Positions 6,087 to 7,542 of a stretch of 7,542 bases of DNA are shown here, one piece after another. The position numbers and the translations under genes are program-made. This DNA comes from a bacterium (lineage in GTDB: Archaea > Thermoproteota > Nitrososphaeria > Nitrososphaerales > CADDZS01): assembly GCA_027310845.1 (NCBI GenBank), contig DAIDAB010000002.1, forward strand, positions 18,951 to 26,492. The letters are read 5' to 3'. Positions within the stretch are counted from its first letter, which is position 1. Every line of letters starts with the position of its first letter. Below the pieces are notes generated by a model, which worked only from the letters and a program-made list of their open reading frames with translations, had not been told where the DNA came from and did not search any database.

Positions 6087-6100
6087 GGTCAACACCAATT

Positions 6101-6457
6101 TCACTTCTCACTCGTGCCAGGCCTTCTTACAATGAGAGTGAGCGATGACACGCCAATCACGACGACGGTATCTCCCTTTGATATCTTGCCAACGGCATCA
6201 CTAGCAAGTTTAGCGTTCCATATTACTCCGTCTATTGATACCTCTCCGCCGTCAACCATCATTAGATCGGAGGAAGCAACACCACGCTTTCCTACAAGCG
6301 CTTCTGGTCCAGTCAACGGCTTCTTGAAGACCGCCCAGCCAATCCACCAGAGGTAGAGACCTATCACTATTGCTGCAGCGATCACAACTACGGCGATCAA
6401 GATCGGGTCAACCCCGTTAAGCTGAATGACAGGGAGAGTCGCTATTACATTCGTCAT
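6101..6457 (-). CDS. Short NfeD-like membrane protein (one TM helix plus OB-type domain)
   Basis: With the ATG at 6455-6457 the product has 118 residues. One strongly hydrophobic helix ('PILIAVVVIAAAIVIGLYLWW', about residues 18-38 or slightly beyond) is followed by a C-terminal domain typical of NfeD: 'GKRGVASSDL...GGEVSIDGVIWNAKL...ISKGDTVVVIGVSSLTLIVRR', an OB-like beta-barrel with the usual G-x-W and G-D-x-V-x-V pattern. NfeD proteins commonly partner with stomatin/SPFH proteins in membrane quality control; no stomatin gene is visible here. The start is uncertain: a TTG at 6485-6487 would add ten residues but has no Shine-Dalgarno and lies in a palindrome, while the ATG has a weak GGAA 11 bases upstream. 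It follows the small membrane-protein gene on the same strand and is probably co-transcribed. Confidence 0.82.
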   Translation of the reverse strand: MTNVIATLPVIQLNGVDPILIAVVVIAAAIVIGLYLWWIGWAVFKKPLTGPEALVGKRGVASSDLMMVDGGEVSIDGVIWNAKLASDAVGKISKGDTVVVIGVSSLTLIVRRPGTSEK

Positions 6458-6483
6458 AGCATGAGCAGTTCCAAAACTATCGA

Positions 6484-6497
6484 ACAAGTTTACTTGT
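6484..6497. repeat. Palindrome upstream of the nfeD-like gene
   Basis: ACAAGT-TT-ACTTGT is a perfect 6-bp-arm palindrome centred about 33 bases upstream of the preferred ATG of the nfeD-like gene, about where a promoter element or operator would lie. It covers the alternative TTG start (6485-6487). It may be an operator for an internal promoter, or chance. Confidence 0.4.
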
Positions 6498-6532
6498 AGA
6501 CATGCCCTTTGCAGTATTTGAGGAGTTTGCTT

Positions 6533-6754
6533 TCAAGAACTTGAACTTTGAACAGCTGTCCGAATAGATACCCGCCAGGTCCTAACAGGCCAAAAAATCA
6601 AAGCAAGGCCTATTGCAATGAATGCAAGAGCGATCACTATTCCAAGGAATTCCACTATGAATATGATTAGTTTGACCACAAGATCCCTGAGCAGATAGAG
6701 AAGCAAAAGACCAACGACAATCAAGACTCCCCCAAGAAGGACCTGCGACCGCAC
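6533..6754 (-). CDS. Small membrane protein, two TM segments, function unknown
   Basis: The product has 73 residues and is dominated by two hydrophobic stretches: about 5-22 ('VLLGGVLIVVGLLLLYLL') and about 27-55 ('KLIIFIVEFLGIVIALAFIA' onward), separated by a short charged 'RDLVVK' turn. The end is polar ('TAVQSSSS'). It has no motif I recognise. The GTG start at 6752-6754 is backed by a good Shine-Dalgarno AGAGGT (6762-6767) at 7-base spacing, the strongest in the window, which supports a real gene despite its size. It sits 61 bases after the upstream membrane-protein gene and 75 bases before the preferred nfeD-like ATG (45 before the TTG). Its stop TGA is the only in-frame stop between it and the nfeD-like frame. 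It may be an accessory subunit of the neighbouring membrane proteins; this is inference from context. Confidence 0.72.
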   Translation of the reverse strand: MRSQVLLGGVLIVVGLLLLYLLRDLVVKLIIFIVEFLGIVIALAFIAIGLALIFWPVRTWRVSIRTAVQSSSS

Positions 6755-6761
6755 TAGACAT

Positions 6762-6767
6762 ACCTCT
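6762..6767 (-). promoter_or_regulatory. Shine-Dalgarno of the small membrane protein gene
   Basis: AGAGGT on the minus strand, 7 bases before the GTG at 6754, matches the archaeal anti-Shine-Dalgarno well and determines the start choice over the out-of-frame ATG at 6759-6761. Confidence 0.6.
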
Positions 6768-6815
6768 ATGATCTGATAAACTCGTTACGACGTCAACTTT
6801 CTGGCGTGTAGATTC

Positions 6816-7542
6816 TCATTTGCGAAGTTTGCAGCCTCGCATTGCCCTTCTATCAGCAAGAAAGATCGCAATCAGGATCAGAGGGATGCTGATCAGAACT
6901 ATCAAGGACTGGACATTGATCAAAGTCGTGAAATAGAGTGAAGAAATGCCAGTGGTTAGAGCAATTGCTCCGGGCAACGGGCCGCAGCAAACCATAGCAG
7001 AAAGTACAGTTACGCTTGCAGTCCATACGCTGCCGAAGAATCCAGCTCCATTTGGAATTCCTGATTTGCTCTTTGGCATTGGATTGATCTTCAATAAGAT
7101 TTCTAGGAGCAAGACCATGCCAAAGAGGCTGAGGAGTATTACCAGAGCATTCCCGTAATCTAGGACACCTGGAATTAGCTCGTAATACAGGAGTTTTTCA
7201 AACGGTATGTTGGCTCCGCCTAGGGTGCTTATTCCCGAAACAACCTCGCCGGCGACATAAGCTAAGAATCCAGCGATTCCGATATAGAGAGGAGGTAGGA
7301 GTAATTTCTTCCTGGATCCAAGATCGTATTTTTCAATAAAATAATATGCGGCCGCTACTTCAATAGCAACAATCAGAAAAGCCGAGATGTAACTTGCAAG
7401 GTAATCGACTTGAGCATCGATTAGTGAGATTGAATATTCCTGTTGATTGAGAAAGGCCCAATCAAATATTCCTCCGACAAGGATACTGACAATCGTGAGG
7501 ACCGCCGCGATTAGCGCGCCATGGTAAATCAGCCGTCCGTTT
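6816..7542 (-). CDS. Multi-pass membrane protein with Cys-Cys-Gly-Pro motif (5' end beyond right edge)
   Basis: The minus-strand frame is open from the right edge to the TGA at 6816-6818, giving at least 241 codons; the ATG at 7116-7118 is internal, because hydrophobic coding sequence continues upstream without a stop. About six membrane segments are visible, near residues 4-31, 48-70, 80-104, 117-151, 168-200 and 209-229 of the visible part, ending in a basic tail 'DRRAMRGCKLRK'. The fifth segment carries 'SAMVCCGPLPGAIALTTGISS' minus its last residues: paired Cys185-Cys186 followed by Gly-Pro. This recalls the 'CC...P...GxSG' helix of MerT/MerF mercury transporters, but the rest is not MerT-like and I cannot assign a family. 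It leads an apparent operon with the small membrane protein and nfeD-like genes. Coding status is well supported; function, metal handling included, is speculative. Confidence 0.75.
   Translation of the reverse strand, partial: NGRLIYHGALIAAVLTIVSILVGGIFDWAFLNQQEYSISLIDAQVDYLASYISAFLIVAIEVAAAYYFIEKYDLGSRKKLLLPPLYIGIAGFLAYVAGEVVSGISTLGGANIPFEKLLYYELIPGVLDYGNALVILLSLFGMVLLLEILLKINPMPKSKSGIPNGAGFFGSVWTASVTVLSAMVCCGPLPGAIALTTGISSLYFTTLINVQSLIVLISIPLILIAIFLADRRAMRGCKLRK

Larger units (their letters stand above)
5786..6100. other. Convergent intergenic region without a recognisable gene
   Basis: These 315 bases separate the 3' ends of the acyl-CoA synthetase (plus) and nfeD-like (minus) genes. I find no convincing ORF, tRNA or known structured RNA. 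It holds an 11-base direct repeat (5951 and 6008), hairpin candidates GTGGC/GCCAC (5863-5883) and AGCAC-TCTC-GTGCT (6038-6051), a long-range AGGGCG/CGCCCT pair (5918-5923 with 5961-5966), and a T-run at 6080-6086. The length is large for a convergent gap in such a compact region. Confidence 0.6.

Noticed and set aside
6946..7158. 70-codon plus-strand ORF
   Set aside because: It is antisense to the longer membrane-protein frame, which stays open to the right edge and shows clear helix periodicity.
1..7542. CRISPR array, insertion sequence or prophage features
   Set aside because: No regularly spaced repeats, transposase or integrase motifs, or paired terminal repeats with target duplications were seen.

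Overview
This window looks like a piece of an archaeal chromosome, not a plasmid or phage. The evidence is indirect: AT-rich TATA-like boxes lie about 24-28 bases upstream of two start codons (leaderless-type promoters), arginine and isoleucine often use AGG/AGA and ATA, starts are mixed ATG/TTG/GTG with Shine-Dalgarno-like GGAG or GAGGT, and the vapB-type antitoxin has the 'SMFG' tail I associate with archaeal VapB proteins. A Nitrososphaerota (Thaumarchaeota)-like or other mesophilic archaeon is my guess, with low to moderate confidence.

Layout. Bases 1-1770 (minus) hold the N-terminal ~590 codons of UvrA, the nucleotide-excision-repair ATPase; its 3' part runs off the left edge. Bases 1771-1971 are non-coding and contain a candidate uvrA promoter and a perfect 11-bp inverted repeat. 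Bases 1972-2548 (minus) are an overlapping vapBC toxin-antitoxin pair with nested palindromes between its TATA-like box and start codon. A small glyoxalase-fold (VOC) protein lies at 2727-3101 (minus). It is divergent from a short-chain dehydrogenase/reductase at 3253-4026 (plus), and the shared 151-base gap carries repeats. The SDR is followed by an AlkK-like fatty acyl-CoA synthetase at 4148-5785 (plus). Bases 5786-6100 are a convergent gap without a recognisable gene.

From 6101 to the right edge, three minus-strand genes encode membrane proteins. In transcription order they are a partial multi-pass protein with a Cys-Cys-Gly-Pro motif in a membrane helix, a 73-residue protein with two membrane segments, and a short NfeD-like protein with one membrane helix and an OB-type C-terminal domain.

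How the genes fit together. The acyl-CoA synthetase and SDR plausibly act in fatty-acid or carboxylic-acid metabolism (CoA activation, then hydroxy/oxo-acyl oxidoreduction), but no other beta-oxidation gene is visible. The membrane trio is tightly spaced and probably co-transcribed; its function is unknown. It is the least explained part of the window. I see no tRNA, rRNA, CRISPR array or insertion sequence.
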